This document shows positions 1 to 5,379 of a stretch of 5,379 bases of DNA, one piece after another. The first letter of the stretch is position 1; each line of letters opens with the position of its first letter. The notes beneath the pieces are model-generated. The model saw only the letters and a program-made list of their open reading frames with translations. It was not told the origin of the DNA and did no database searches. The translations under genes were made by a program, and so were the position numbers. Source of the DNA: Actinomycetes bacterium (GTDB lineage: Bacteria; Actinomycetota; Actinomycetes; Propionibacteriales; Nocardioidaceae); assembly GCA_029779385.1 (NCBI GenBank), contig JAKPAQ010000118.1, forward strand, positions 1 through 5,379. Reading direction: 5' to 3'.

Positions 1-19
1 TACACCCCCACGGCCTCAT

Positions 20-25
20 TATTCT
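20..25 (+). promoter_or_regulatory. Putative -10 box of the citrate synthase promoter
   Basis: TATTCT fits the actinobacterial -10 pattern TAnnnT and matches the TATAAT consensus at four of six positions. Transcription would begin near position 31 or 32, giving a leader of about 15 nt that still includes the Shine-Dalgarno sequence. The matching -35 box would fall at or just before the left edge of the window, so it cannot be judged. This is an inference from one hexamer; a further promoter could lie upstream. Confidence 0.4.
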
Positions 26-33
26 GACGTCAC

Positions 34-38
34 AGGAG
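34..38 (+). promoter_or_regulatory. Shine-Dalgarno sequence of citrate synthase
   Basis: AGGAG lies 7 nt before the GTG at 46. This is the clearest ribosome binding site in the window, and it decides the GTG start. Confidence 0.8.
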
Positions 39-45
39 ACCCAAG

Positions 46-1341
46 GTGACCGACAACCAGACGCTGACCATCCGCGACAACCGCACCGGCGAAGAACACG
101 AAGTCGAGATTTTCGATGGCGCCATTCGCGCTACCGATCTTGGCAAGATTGGCAGGACCGCCGATGACCCCGGTCTTGCGGTGTACGACCCGGGCTTTAC
201 CAATACCGCTTCGACTCGCAGTTCGGTGACTTACATCGACGGCGAAAAGGGCATCTTGGAGTACCGCGGCTACCCGATCGAGCAGCTCGCCGAATCTTCG
301 AACTACCTCGAAGTGGCTTACCTGCTTATTTACGGGGTGCTGCCCACCAAGGAAGAGTACGAATCCTGGGTACACCAGATCACCTATCACACCTTCGTTC
401 ACGAGAACGTCAAAGGTTTGATGCAGGGCTTCCGCTATGACGCTCACCCAATGGGGATGTTGCTGTCGAGTGTGGGGGCCCTTTCTACGTTCTATCCCGA
501 GTCGCGCCAGATCAAGGACCCGCAGATCCGCCACGAGCAGATCATTCGCCTGATCGCCAAGATGCCGACGCTTGGCGCTTGGTCCTTTAGGCACGCGCAG
601 GGCAAGCCGTACATCTACCCCGACAACGAGCTCTCGTACACCGAAAACTTCCTGTCGATGCTGTTTAGGATGAGCGAGCCCAAGTACGGACCGGACCCGC
701 GCCTGGCCAAGGCTCTTGAGGTGCTTTTCATCCTGCACGCCGATCACGAGCAGAACTGCTCGACCAACGCGGTTCGTTCGGTCGGTTCGAGCCAGGTCGA
801 TCCGTATTCGGCCGTCAGCGCCGGCATCGCAGCCCTTTACGGCCCGCTGCACGGTGGCGCCAACGAAGCGGTGCTGCGGATGCTGAAGCGGATCAAGACC
901 AAGGACAACGTCGCCGACTTCATCGCCGGAGTCAAGAACGGCGAAGAGCGCCTGATGGGCTTCGGTCACCGGGTCTACAAGAACTACGACCCGCGCGCCA
1001 CGATCATCAAGAAGGCCTGCGACGACGTTTTCGAAGTCACCGGCGTCAACCCGCTGCTCGAAGTCGCTCAAGAGCTAGAGAAGATCGCGCTTGAGGACGA
1101 GTACTTCGTCAAGCGCAAGCTCTACCCGAACGTGGACTTCTACTCTGGCCTGATCTACGAGGCGCTGCAGTTCCCGCCGGAAATGTTCACCGTGCTGTTC
1201 GCCATCCCGCGTACTTCGGGTTGGCTGGCCCAGTGGATCGAACTGGTCGACGACCCAGAGCAGAAGATCGCTCGACCCAAGCAGCTCTACACCGGCGACC
1301 GCACGCTGAAGTTCGTGCCGTCGGCCGAGCGCTGGAAGTAA
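46..1341 (+). CDS. gltA: Citrate synthase (type II)
   Basis: This enzyme condenses acetyl-CoA and oxaloacetate to citrate, the entry step of the TCA cycle, in the cytoplasm. The 431 residues match the usual length of bacterial type II (GltA-like, hexameric) enzymes, including the N-terminal beta-rich region that short citrate synthases lack (about residues 5-60). The catalytic triad is complete: His269 in GPLHGGANEA, His308 in GFGHRVYKNYDPRA and Asp364 in PNVDFYSGL. The LHADHEQN segment at 230-237 adds a conserved active-site histidine, and the C-terminal RTSGWLAQW is also typical. The GTG start has AGGAG 7 nt upstream and gives an N-terminus of family length. The gene appears monocistronic here, because a strong terminator follows 18 nt after its stop. 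The symbol gltA is used by family; some actinobacterial genomes name the orthologue citA or gltA2. A 2-methylcitrate synthase is less likely because those are usually shorter. Confidence 0.96.
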   Translation: MTDNQTLTIRDNRTGEEHEVEIFDGAIRATDLGKIGRTADDPGLAVYDPGFTNTASTRSSVTYIDGEKGILEYRGYPIEQLAESSNYLEVAYLLIYGVLPTKEEYESWVHQITYHTFVHENVKGLMQGFRYDAHPMGMLLSSVGALSTFYPESRQIKDPQIRHEQIIRLIAKMPTLGAWSFRHAQGKPYIYPDNELSYTENFLSMLFRMSEPKYGPDPRLAKALEVLFILHADHEQNCSTNAVRSVGSSQVDPYSAVSAGIAALYGPLHGGANEAVLRMLKRIKTKDNVADFIAGVKNGEERLMGFGHRVYKNYDPRATIIKKACDDVFEVTGVNPLLEVAQELEKIALEDEYFVKRKLYPNVDFYSGLIYEALQFPPEMFTVLFAIPRTSGWLAQWIELVDDPEQKIARPKQLYTGDRTLKFVPSAERWK

Positions 1342-1352
1342 ACCACTCGCTC

Positions 1353-1401
1353 AAAAAGTCGAGGGTCCCGGTCACATCGTGACTGGGACCCTCGCCTTTT
1401 T
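1353..1401. terminator. Bidirectional intrinsic terminator
   Basis: A 16-bp stem pairs 1360-1375 with 1379-1394 around the 3-nt loop ATC; the only imperfection is one G-U pair. TTTTT follows at 1397-1401 on the + strand. On the - strand the AAAAA at 1353-1357 becomes a TTTTT run just after the same stem. The structure can therefore end both citrate synthase (stop at 1341) and the convergent phosphoesterase (stop codon at 1411-1413). Confidence 0.93.
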
Positions 1402-1410
1402 CGTGTTGGC

Positions 1411-2631
1411 CTAGTCGGCTTGAAGAGTGAAGGTGTCGAGGACTTGGCCGACTGTGGTTTGCGGCCATGCGCCCTTGGCGCGATGGCCAACAATGGCGCT
1501 GACTTTCAACTCGGTCGACGTAACCGAAATCGACTGGTAGGTAGACGTTCGATACGCCGCGACCTCACGGACTGCGCCACCTCGCTGCCAGTCTGCCGCG
1601 CCGGAGTCGTAGTACTTCGGTCCGCTCACCGAGGTCAGATAGGTGACGCCGGCTTTGCTGCCGCGAGCGTAGGAATGGTCATGACCCGAAAGCACCAAGT
1701 CAGCCCCGTATTTCTCAAGCGTCGGCAAAAATGCTTTACGAATCTTGTCGTTGTTTCGCTTCGAATCAGAAGCAAACGGTCCCGCATGCATGACCACGAT
1801 TGACCAAGGCTGATTGTTGGTCGCTAGCGCCTTGGCCAAGAAGGCCCGCTGGCGCGGCAGGTCGTTTCCAAAAGAGTCGAGCACGATGAACCTAGCGGCA
1901 CCGTAGTCAACGTAGAACCAGGTTCGTCGCTGCTTTGCGTACCCATTGGACGCACCATGGAAATAGGCGCGAAAACCTTGACCTTGACCGGATCGGCAGC
2001 TCTTCAGCAGGATGCACTGCTCATGATTCCCGATGGCGGCCAACCAATTTTTCGACTGCCCAGAGGGAGTCAGCGCGGCGTGCAGGTCGCTCCATTCGCG
2101 GCCAACCCATGGGTGATTCACCACGTCACCGGCGTGCACTAGAAGTCTCGCTGAGGGCGTCTTGGCTACTGCCGCGTCAATGATCCTCGTTGGAATCTGG
2201 GCATTTCGAACTTGCGTGTCACCAAATTGCAGGAAGGCAAAATCCCCGCCAGTTGACGGTGCGGTCCTAAACGTTCGCCACGGTGTTTTCCCCGAGCGGG
2301 TGACGATTCGGTACCGGTAGGAGCTGTTGGCGCTAAGACGAGTCAACTGAGCGACGTAACGCACTTGTCGCGAGCCGGAAAGCCGCTCCGTCGTCCCTTG
2401 CTTCTTTACCGCTGCTGCGGTCTTGACGCTGCCGTCTGGACCAACTGCCACCACTTTCTGTCCGCTGGCAGCCGATCGGCGACTCCAAGAAACGTACTGC
2501 GAAGTTGCCGGACTTGCCGTTGGCGTCAGCAGCACCCGCCGGGCACCTGAGTCGGCCGCGTTTGCGGGGACGACGGGCAACAGCAACGCCGAAACCAGCA
2601 ACAACGAAAACAACCTGACGAAGACGCGCAT
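1411..2631 (-). CDS. Secreted metallophosphoesterase, purple acid phosphatase-like
   Basis: This is probably an exported phosphomonoesterase or phosphodiesterase with a two-metal centre; the substrate cannot be told. Of 406 residues, 1-25 form a signal peptide: MRVFVR, a Leu/Val core, then ANA and cleavage near Ala25 or Ala26. Residues about 30-125 resemble the fibronectin-like N-terminal domain of purple acid phosphatases, ending in WRTFRTAP. The calcineurin-like domain follows, with the metal-ligand blocks in order: FGDTQ (Asp138), AGDVVNH (Asp169), GNHE (Asn202, His203), VVMH (His282) and GHDH (His317, His319). Asn172 stands where true purple acid phosphatases have the metal-binding Tyr, so the protein is a relative rather than a classical member. 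Cys206 and Cys212 could form a disulfide outside the cell. An in-frame ATG at 2727 was rejected: it would precede the signal peptide with 32 hydrophilic residues and overlap truA. The ATG at 2631 has no Shine-Dalgarno sequence but has a -10 box placed for leaderless transcription. No lipobox or sorting signal is seen. Confidence 0.87.
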   Translation of the reverse strand: MRVFVRLFSLLLVSALLLPVVPANAADSGARRVLLTPTASPATSQYVSWSRRSAASGQKVVAVGPDGSVKTAAAVKKQGTTERLSGSRQVRYVAQLTRLSANSSYRYRIVTRSGKTPWRTFRTAPSTGGDFAFLQFGDTQVRNAQIPTRIIDAAVAKTPSARLLVHAGDVVNHPWVGREWSDLHAALTPSGQSKNWLAAIGNHEQCILLKSCRSGQGQGFRAYFHGASNGYAKQRRTWFYVDYGAARFIVLDSFGNDLPRQRAFLAKALATNNQPWSIVVMHAGPFASDSKRNNDKIRKAFLPTLEKYGADLVLSGHDHSYARGSKAGVTYLTSVSGPKYYDSGAADWQRGGAVREVAAYRTSTYQSISVTSTELKVSAIVGHRAKGAWPQTTVGQVLDTFTLQAD

Positions 2632-2637
2632 CTGGTC

Positions 2638-2643
2638 AGCATA
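2638..2643 (-). promoter_or_regulatory. -10 box for leaderless phosphoesterase transcript
   Basis: On the - strand TATGCT fits TAnnnT and ends exactly 6 nt before the ATG at 2631, so transcription starting on the A of the ATG would place the box at -12 to -7. No Shine-Dalgarno sequence precedes this start, which agrees with leaderless translation, common in Actinobacteria. No clear -35 box was found. This is inferred from position and motif only. Confidence 0.6.
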
Positions 2644-2670
2644 GTTTCTGCTGCTGACACGACCGACCGC

Positions 2671-2676
2671 TACGGT
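2671..2676 (+). promoter_or_regulatory. -10 box for leaderless truA operon transcript
   Basis: TACGGT fits TAnnnT and ends 6 nt before the GTG at 2683, the same geometry as the divergent box on the other strand. No Shine-Dalgarno sequence precedes the GTG. It supports choosing the GTG at 2683 over the ATG at 2689 as the truA start. No convincing -35 hexamer is visible; that region overlaps the promoter of the divergent gene. Confidence 0.6.
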
Positions 2677-2682
2677 GTAGCA

Positions 2683-3471
2683 GTGCGCATGCGGATCAAC
2701 TTGGCCTACGACGGAACCGACTTTCACGGCTGGGCGGCCCAGCCCGGTTTACGAACCGTCCAAGGTGAAATCCAAACCGCGCTTGGCACCGTCCTTCGAC
2801 TGCCTGAGCCGCCGCAGTTGACCTGCGCGGGCCGCACCGACGCGGGCGTTCACGCCCGCGGCCAGGTCGCCCACGTCGACGTTGACAGCCATCCCGGAGT
2901 CGTCGAACGGCGACTTCGTCGCATCGTTCCCGGTGACATTCGGATCATCGGTGTAAGTGAAGCACCGGCCGGTTTCGATGCCCGGTTCGCCGCGATTGAA
3001 CGTCGCTACGTCTACCGGATGACCGATCATCCGGCCGGGCCCGATCCGATGCAGCGGCGAATGGTCACCGCTATGCCCAAGCCGTTGAACATCGACCTGA
3101 TGAACGAGGCGGCCGAACATCTGTTGGGCGAACATGACTTCGCCTCCTTCTGCAAGAAGCGTGACGGCGCCACCACCATTCGCACGCTGTTGGCGCTGCG
3201 GACGATCCGTGGCGGCGAGACGATCGCCACTACCGTTCGCGCCGATGCCTTCTGCCATTCGATGGTGCGGTCGCTGATGGGCTGCCTCGTCGCAGTTGGT
3301 GAGCGACGTTACGCGCCCGAGTTCGCTGCTGAAATCTTGAGCGCTCAAGTACGCGATCCGCGGGTGAAAGTGATGCCAGCGCACGGCCTCGTCCTTGAGG
3401 AAGTGGTCTACCCGGCCGACGACCAACTTGCCGCTCGGGTCGAAGAGGCAAGGTCGCGCAGGGACGAGTAG
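2683..3471 (+). CDS. truA: tRNA pseudouridine(38-40) synthase TruA
   Basis: TruA isomerises uridines 38, 39 and 40 of the tRNA anticodon stem-loop to pseudouridine in the cytoplasm. The 262-residue product has the family length and its landmarks in order: the start LAYDGTDFHGWAAQP, then VQGEI, then the catalytic block CAGRTDAGVHARGQV with nucleophile Asp53. Later come RRYVYRM (about 106-112), HDFASFCKK (about 151-159), where the Phe-Cys-Lys stretch is typical, and FCHSMVRSLMG (about 190-200), the conserved C-terminal signature. The GTG at 2683 is preferred because a -10 box lies 6 nt upstream and no ribosome binding site is present; the in-frame ATG at 2689 would shorten it by two residues. 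It leads an operon, its stop overlapping the next start by one base. Actinobacterial truA often follows rplQ in the ribosomal protein cluster; here its upstream neighbour is a divergent phosphoesterase, so it has its own promoter. Confidence 0.96.
   Translation: MRMRINLAYDGTDFHGWAAQPGLRTVQGEIQTALGTVLRLPEPPQLTCAGRTDAGVHARGQVAHVDVDSHPGVVERRLRRIVPGDIRIIGVSEAPAGFDARFAAIERRYVYRMTDHPAGPDPMQRRMVTAMPKPLNIDLMNEAAEHLLGEHDFASFCKKRDGATTIRTLLALRTIRGGETIATTVRADAFCHSMVRSLMGCLVAVGERRYAPEFAAEILSAQVRDPRVKVMPAHGLVLEEVVYPADDQLAARVEEARSRRDE
3460..3464 (+). promoter_or_regulatory. Weak Shine-Dalgarno sequence of the NUDIX gene
   Basis: AGGGA sits 6 nt before the GTG at 3471, inside the 3' end of truA. Together with the one-base stop/start overlap it supports this start and translational coupling to truA. 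Confidence 0.5.
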
Positions 3472-3932
3472 TGGCCCGGATTCAAAGCGCCGGTATCCTG
3501 CTGCACCGCCTCCGAGATGGCGAGCCTCAAGTGCTGCTCGGCCATCTCGGCGGCCCGTACTGGACGAATCGCGACGACGGCGCGTGGTCGATACCCAAGG
3601 GTGAAATCGAGCCCGGCGAGTCACCCGAAGACGCGGCCCGGCGCGAGTTCGGTGAAGAACTCGGGGTCGCAGTACCTGCCGGCGACTGGACTGATCTTGG
3701 CATTGTTCGCCAGTCGAAAAAGGACGTCCATATTTGGGCGATCGAGGCCGACCTCGACCCTGACACGGTTGTTCCCGGCACCTTTGACTTGCAGTGGCCA
3801 CCTGGCACCGGCCAAATCGAGCAGTTCGCCGAATTGGATCGAGTCGCGTGGTTCACCAAGGAAAAGGCTTACCGGGCGATCGTGACAGCGCAGGCTCAGT
3901 TCCTCGACCGACTTTGGCTCATGCCAGACTGA
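3471..3932 (+). CDS. NUDIX hydrolase, COG4119-like
   Basis: NUDIX enzymes hydrolyse a nucleoside diphosphate linked to another group, using Mg2+ or Mn2+. The substrate of this 153-residue cytoplasmic protein cannot be read from the sequence. The NUDIX box GX5EX7REUXEEXGU is complete at residues 44-66: Gly44, Glu50, Arg58-Glu59, Glu62-Glu63, Gly65. Phe60 holds the position usually taken by Leu, Ile or Val. The flanks AGILLHR near the N-terminus, GHLGGPYW, WSIPKGE before the box and the C-terminal QWPPGTGQ and FPEI-like EQFAELDRVAWF resemble the small stand-alone NTP pyrophosphohydrolase group rather than MutT or the ADP-ribose pyrophosphatases. The GTG start shares its G with the TAG stop of truA. 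An ATG at 3517 in another frame is irrelevant. The coupling suggests co-expression with truA, but no direct functional link is established. Confidence 0.92.
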   Translation: MARIQSAGILLHRLRDGEPQVLLGHLGGPYWTNRDDGAWSIPKGEIEPGESPEDAARREFGEELGVAVPAGDWTDLGIVRQSKKDVHIWAIEADLDPDTVVPGTFDLQWPPGTGQIEQFAELDRVAWFTKEKAYRAIVTAQAQFLDRLWLMPD

Positions 3933-3936
3933 ACCG

Positions 3937-4515
3937 GTGAGTCACTACTTCGAGAACAGCGCCTCACCGCAGGGCCCACGCCGCGAAATCGAGGCGACCG
4001 TTTGGGGAACTACCCGCACCTACCTGACTGCCGGCGGAGTGTTCTCTGGCAGCAGACTCGACAAGGCCACCGCGATCCTGCTGGCCGAAAGTCAGCCGCC
4101 GGCGGCCGGTTCGGTTGTGTTGGATTTGGGTTGCGGTTGGGGGCCGATCGCCTGCTCCCTTGCCGAAGCTGGCGCGACCGTTTGGGCAGTTGACGTCAAC
4201 GAACGCGCGCTAGAACTCACCGCCGAGAATGCCGGCGACTTGCCGGTAACGACCGCGCTGCCAGCCGACGTTCCGGCCGGGTTGACGTTCGACGAGATCT
4301 GGTCGAACCCGCCGATCCGGATCGGCAAGGAAGCACTGCACGAGTTGCTACTTACTTGGCTGCCGCGCCTCAAACCAGGCGGCCAGGCCCGACTCGTGGT
4401 CGGCAAAAACCTCGGCGCGGACTCGCTGCAACGGTGGCTAACCGAACAGGGCTACCCGACCGAACGGGTCAACAGCACGAAGGGTTTTCGGGTGTTGGTC
4501 GCCAAGGCCGTTTAG
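3937..4515 (+). CDS. RsmC/YbxB-type SAM-dependent methyltransferase
   Basis: This is a class I methyltransferase of the small-domain (MTS, COG2813) group, which includes RsmC, the 16S rRNA G1207 N2-methyltransferase, and Bacillus YbxB. At 192 residues it corresponds to the single catalytic domain; E. coli RsmC is longer because it carries an extra N-terminal domain. Visible motifs are the start HYFENSASP, the SAM-binding loop VLDLGCGWG (61-69), the acidic Asp86 in AVDVN that should contact the SAM ribose, and the catalytic SNPPIRIGK (123-131). The NPP block is the mark of enzymes methylating a base exocyclic amine. LKPGGQ (145-150) and GFRVLVA at the end complete the fold. rRNA as substrate is inferred from the family and from truA in the same operon. 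The GTG start lies 4 nt after the NUDIX stop with no Shine-Dalgarno sequence, so translation probably depends on coupling. The stop lies in the loop of a long hairpin. Confidence 0.9.
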   Translation: MSHYFENSASPQGPRREIEATVWGTTRTYLTAGGVFSGSRLDKATAILLAESQPPAAGSVVLDLGCGWGPIACSLAEAGATVWAVDVNERALELTAENAGDLPVTTALPADVPAGLTFDEIWSNPPIRIGKEALHELLLTWLPRLKPGGQARLVVGKNLGADSLQRWLTEQGYPTERVNSTKGFRVLVAKAV

Positions 4516-4541
4516 CCTCAGCGACCAACCCCTTTGAAAAC
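4484..4541. terminator. Interrupted long inverted repeat between convergent genes, possible terminator
   Basis: Four paired blocks nest around one centre: GTTTTC (4484-4489) with GAAAAC (4536-4541), GGG (4490-4492) with CCC (4530-4532), the perfect 9-bp GTTGGTCGC (4494-4502) with GCGACCAAC (4521-4529), and AGGC (4505-4508) with GCCT (4515-4518) around a 6-nt loop. The interruptions are a single T bulge, a CA/CA internal loop and a TTT bulge. There is no downstream T-run, so it is not a classical intrinsic terminator. Its place between two convergent stop codons suggests termination or mRNA 3'-end protection on both strands. Confidence 0.55.
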
Positions 4542-5379
4542 TCAGCGCGACTTAACGGTCTTTACTGCACTCGTCGACGCGGCGTTTTGAGCCGAGCCGC
4601 CGTAAACGACTTTGATCTTGTGTGTGCCCTTCTTGAGCTTAGGCAACTTGATCTTCACTACGCCACGATTGCTGGCATACAGCCGAGCACTCGCGATGCG
4701 CCTCTTGCCGTCATAGGCGTAAACCAATCCGACCGGCGTGTACCCAGCCGAAACCTTCACCGTGAGCGTCGCCCGCTTCGACTTCTTGACCTTCGCCGGA
4801 ATCGAGATCGCAACCCTTGAGGAGTACTTCACCGTTACCGGCGTATCGACGAAAACCGTATCTGCTGCCCCCGAGGCTTGGGCACGAACGAACAGGTTCG
4901 CGCCTACGTCAGCAGCTGTCGCCAGGTAGGTAGCGCCAGTGCCCACCACAGTGGAGTCTCGGTACCACGTCAGGTTGATTGCCGCATCGTTGTTGCGCCA
5001 AGTGCCGGTGGATGCTCGTAACGTCTGGCCGACCTGAGGAACTCCGCTGATCACGGGTGCGCCTGTCGGCACCTTAGCCGCTAACAGATTCTTCGCCGAG
5101 ACGACGCCGGCGCCGCACTGGTTTTCCGGGCAACTGCTTCGCCGGGCTGTGGCTTTCAAGACTCGTTCTATAACGACCGGGTCAGTTATACCTACCGAAT
5201 AGGCCAACGCCACCGTCCCCGCAACTGCCGGAGTCGCCATGCTCGTGCCAGCCATTTCCGCATAACCGTTTGGTCCGGGAGTTGTCGTACCGAGGTTGTA
5301 CGTTGAAAGGACGTAGTCACTTATTCCGTCGGCGTCCGCATCGCCACTAGACCCACCTGGTGCCGCCACATCTACCGTC
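4542..5379 (-). CDS. Subtilisin-family (S8) serine protease with Ig-like domains, N-terminus cut by window edge
   Basis: This is the C-terminal 278 or so residues of a serine endopeptidase, presumably secreted. Reading runs open to the right edge, and the first full codons give TVDVAAPGG, the usual S8 block before the catalytic serine. The GTG at 5367-5369 is thus an internal Val codon, not a start. The nucleophile Ser lies in AGTSMATPAVAG (codon 5241-5243), 42 residues after that Val. Before it is DADADGISD, a possible Ca2+-binding loop. The protease domain ends near CPENQCGAGVVSA, whose two Cys may form a disulfide. Then come two beta-sandwich regions: an Ig-like module (about residues 80-160) with VGQTLRASTGTW and LTWYRDS, and a Lys-rich C-terminal module with GTHKIKVVYGGS, like bacterial Ig-like repeat domains. 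The chain ends in VKTVKSR with no LPXTG motif or membrane anchor. The catalytic Asp and His, signal peptide and promoter must lie outside the window, so activity cannot be confirmed. Confidence 0.92.
   Translation of the reverse strand, partial: TVDVAAPGGSSGDADADGISDYVLSTYNLGTTTPGPNGYAEMAGTSMATPAVAGTVALAYSVGITDPVVIERVLKATARRSSCPENQCGAGVVSAKNLLAAKVPTGAPVISGVPQVGQTLRASTGTWRNNDAAINLTWYRDSTVVGTGATYLATAADVGANLFVRAQASGAADTVFVDTPVTVKYSSRVAISIPAKVKKSKRATLTVKVSAGYTPVGLVYAYDGKRRIASARLYASNRGVVKIKLPKLKKGTHKIKVVYGGSAQNAASTSAVKTVKSR

Noticed and set aside
19..1071. 350-codon open frame on the - strand opposite citrate synthase
   Set aside because: It lies wholly antisense to an unmistakable gene, has no recognisable domain, and its composition follows from the G/C-rich third positions of the + strand gene.
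1420..1803. 127-codon + strand open frame inside the phosphoesterase region
   Set aside because: It is antisense to conserved metal-ligand motifs of the phosphoesterase and resembles no known protein.
2632..2727. N-terminal extension of the phosphoesterase to the ATG at 2727
   Set aside because: It would bury a clear signal peptide behind 32 residues, overlap the start of truA and span both promoters. The ATG at 2631 has a leaderless -10 box.
2749..3801. 350-codon open frame on the - strand opposite truA and the NUDIX gene
   Set aside because: It is Arg-rich low-complexity protein without a fold signature, spanning two well-supported genes on the other strand. It is a codon-bias shadow.
4356..4820. 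154-codon + strand open frame bridging the methyltransferase and the protease
   Set aside because: It lies out of frame with one real gene and antisense to another, has an Arg-rich composition, and shows no domain.
5367..5369. GTG as the start of the protease gene
   Set aside because: It is the Val of VDVAAPGG inside the S8 domain, and the frame stays open to the window edge, so the gene is cut by the edge and is not short.
1..5379. Mobile element, CRISPR, tRNA, riboswitch or defence system
   Set aside because: No repeat-spacer pattern, transposase, integrase, tRNA-like cloverleaf or toxin-antitoxin pair was seen on reading both strands. All gene-sized stretches are explained by ordinary chromosomal genes.

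Overview
The window looks like an ordinary chromosomal segment of a high-GC actinobacterium (Actinomycetota). This assignment is an inference. It rests on the strong G/C bias at third codon positions, the frequent GTG starts, two starts that look leaderless (a TAnnnT -10 box exactly 6 nt before the start codon), and the actinobacterial character of the proteins. No genus can be named from the sequence alone. There are six protein genes, packed tightly. No RNA gene, CRISPR array, insertion sequence, phage gene or attachment site was seen, and no stretch over 300 bases lacks a gene.

Layout from left to right: (1) citrate synthase on the + strand, complete, with a Shine-Dalgarno sequence and a likely -10 box at the left edge. 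(2) A 69-nt convergent gap almost filled by a strong hairpin with T-runs on both strands, a bidirectional terminator. (3) A secreted metallophosphoesterase related to purple acid phosphatases on the - strand. (4) A 51-nt divergent gap holding two mirror-image -10 boxes, each 6 nt from its start codon. (5) A + strand operon: truA (tRNA pseudouridine 38-40 synthase), a small NUDIX hydrolase overlapping truA by one base, and an RsmC/YbxB-type methyltransferase 4 nt further on. (6) A 26-nt convergent gap that forms one arm of a long interrupted inverted repeat reaching back over the methyltransferase stop codon. (7) The C-terminal part of a secreted subtilisin-family (S8) protease with Ig-like domains on the - strand. 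Its N-terminus, including the Asp and His of the catalytic triad, lies beyond the right edge.

How the genes fit together: citrate synthase is central metabolism and a stand-alone unit here. TruA and the methyltransferase both suggest RNA modification, and with the coupled NUDIX enzyme they form a small housekeeping operon. The phosphoesterase and the protease are exported hydrolases that probably serve nutrient scavenging or surface processing, and each is transcribed separately from the operon. I found no convincing sign of a new biological system. The observations most worth checking concern transcription: the paired leaderless promoters and the hairpins between convergent genes.
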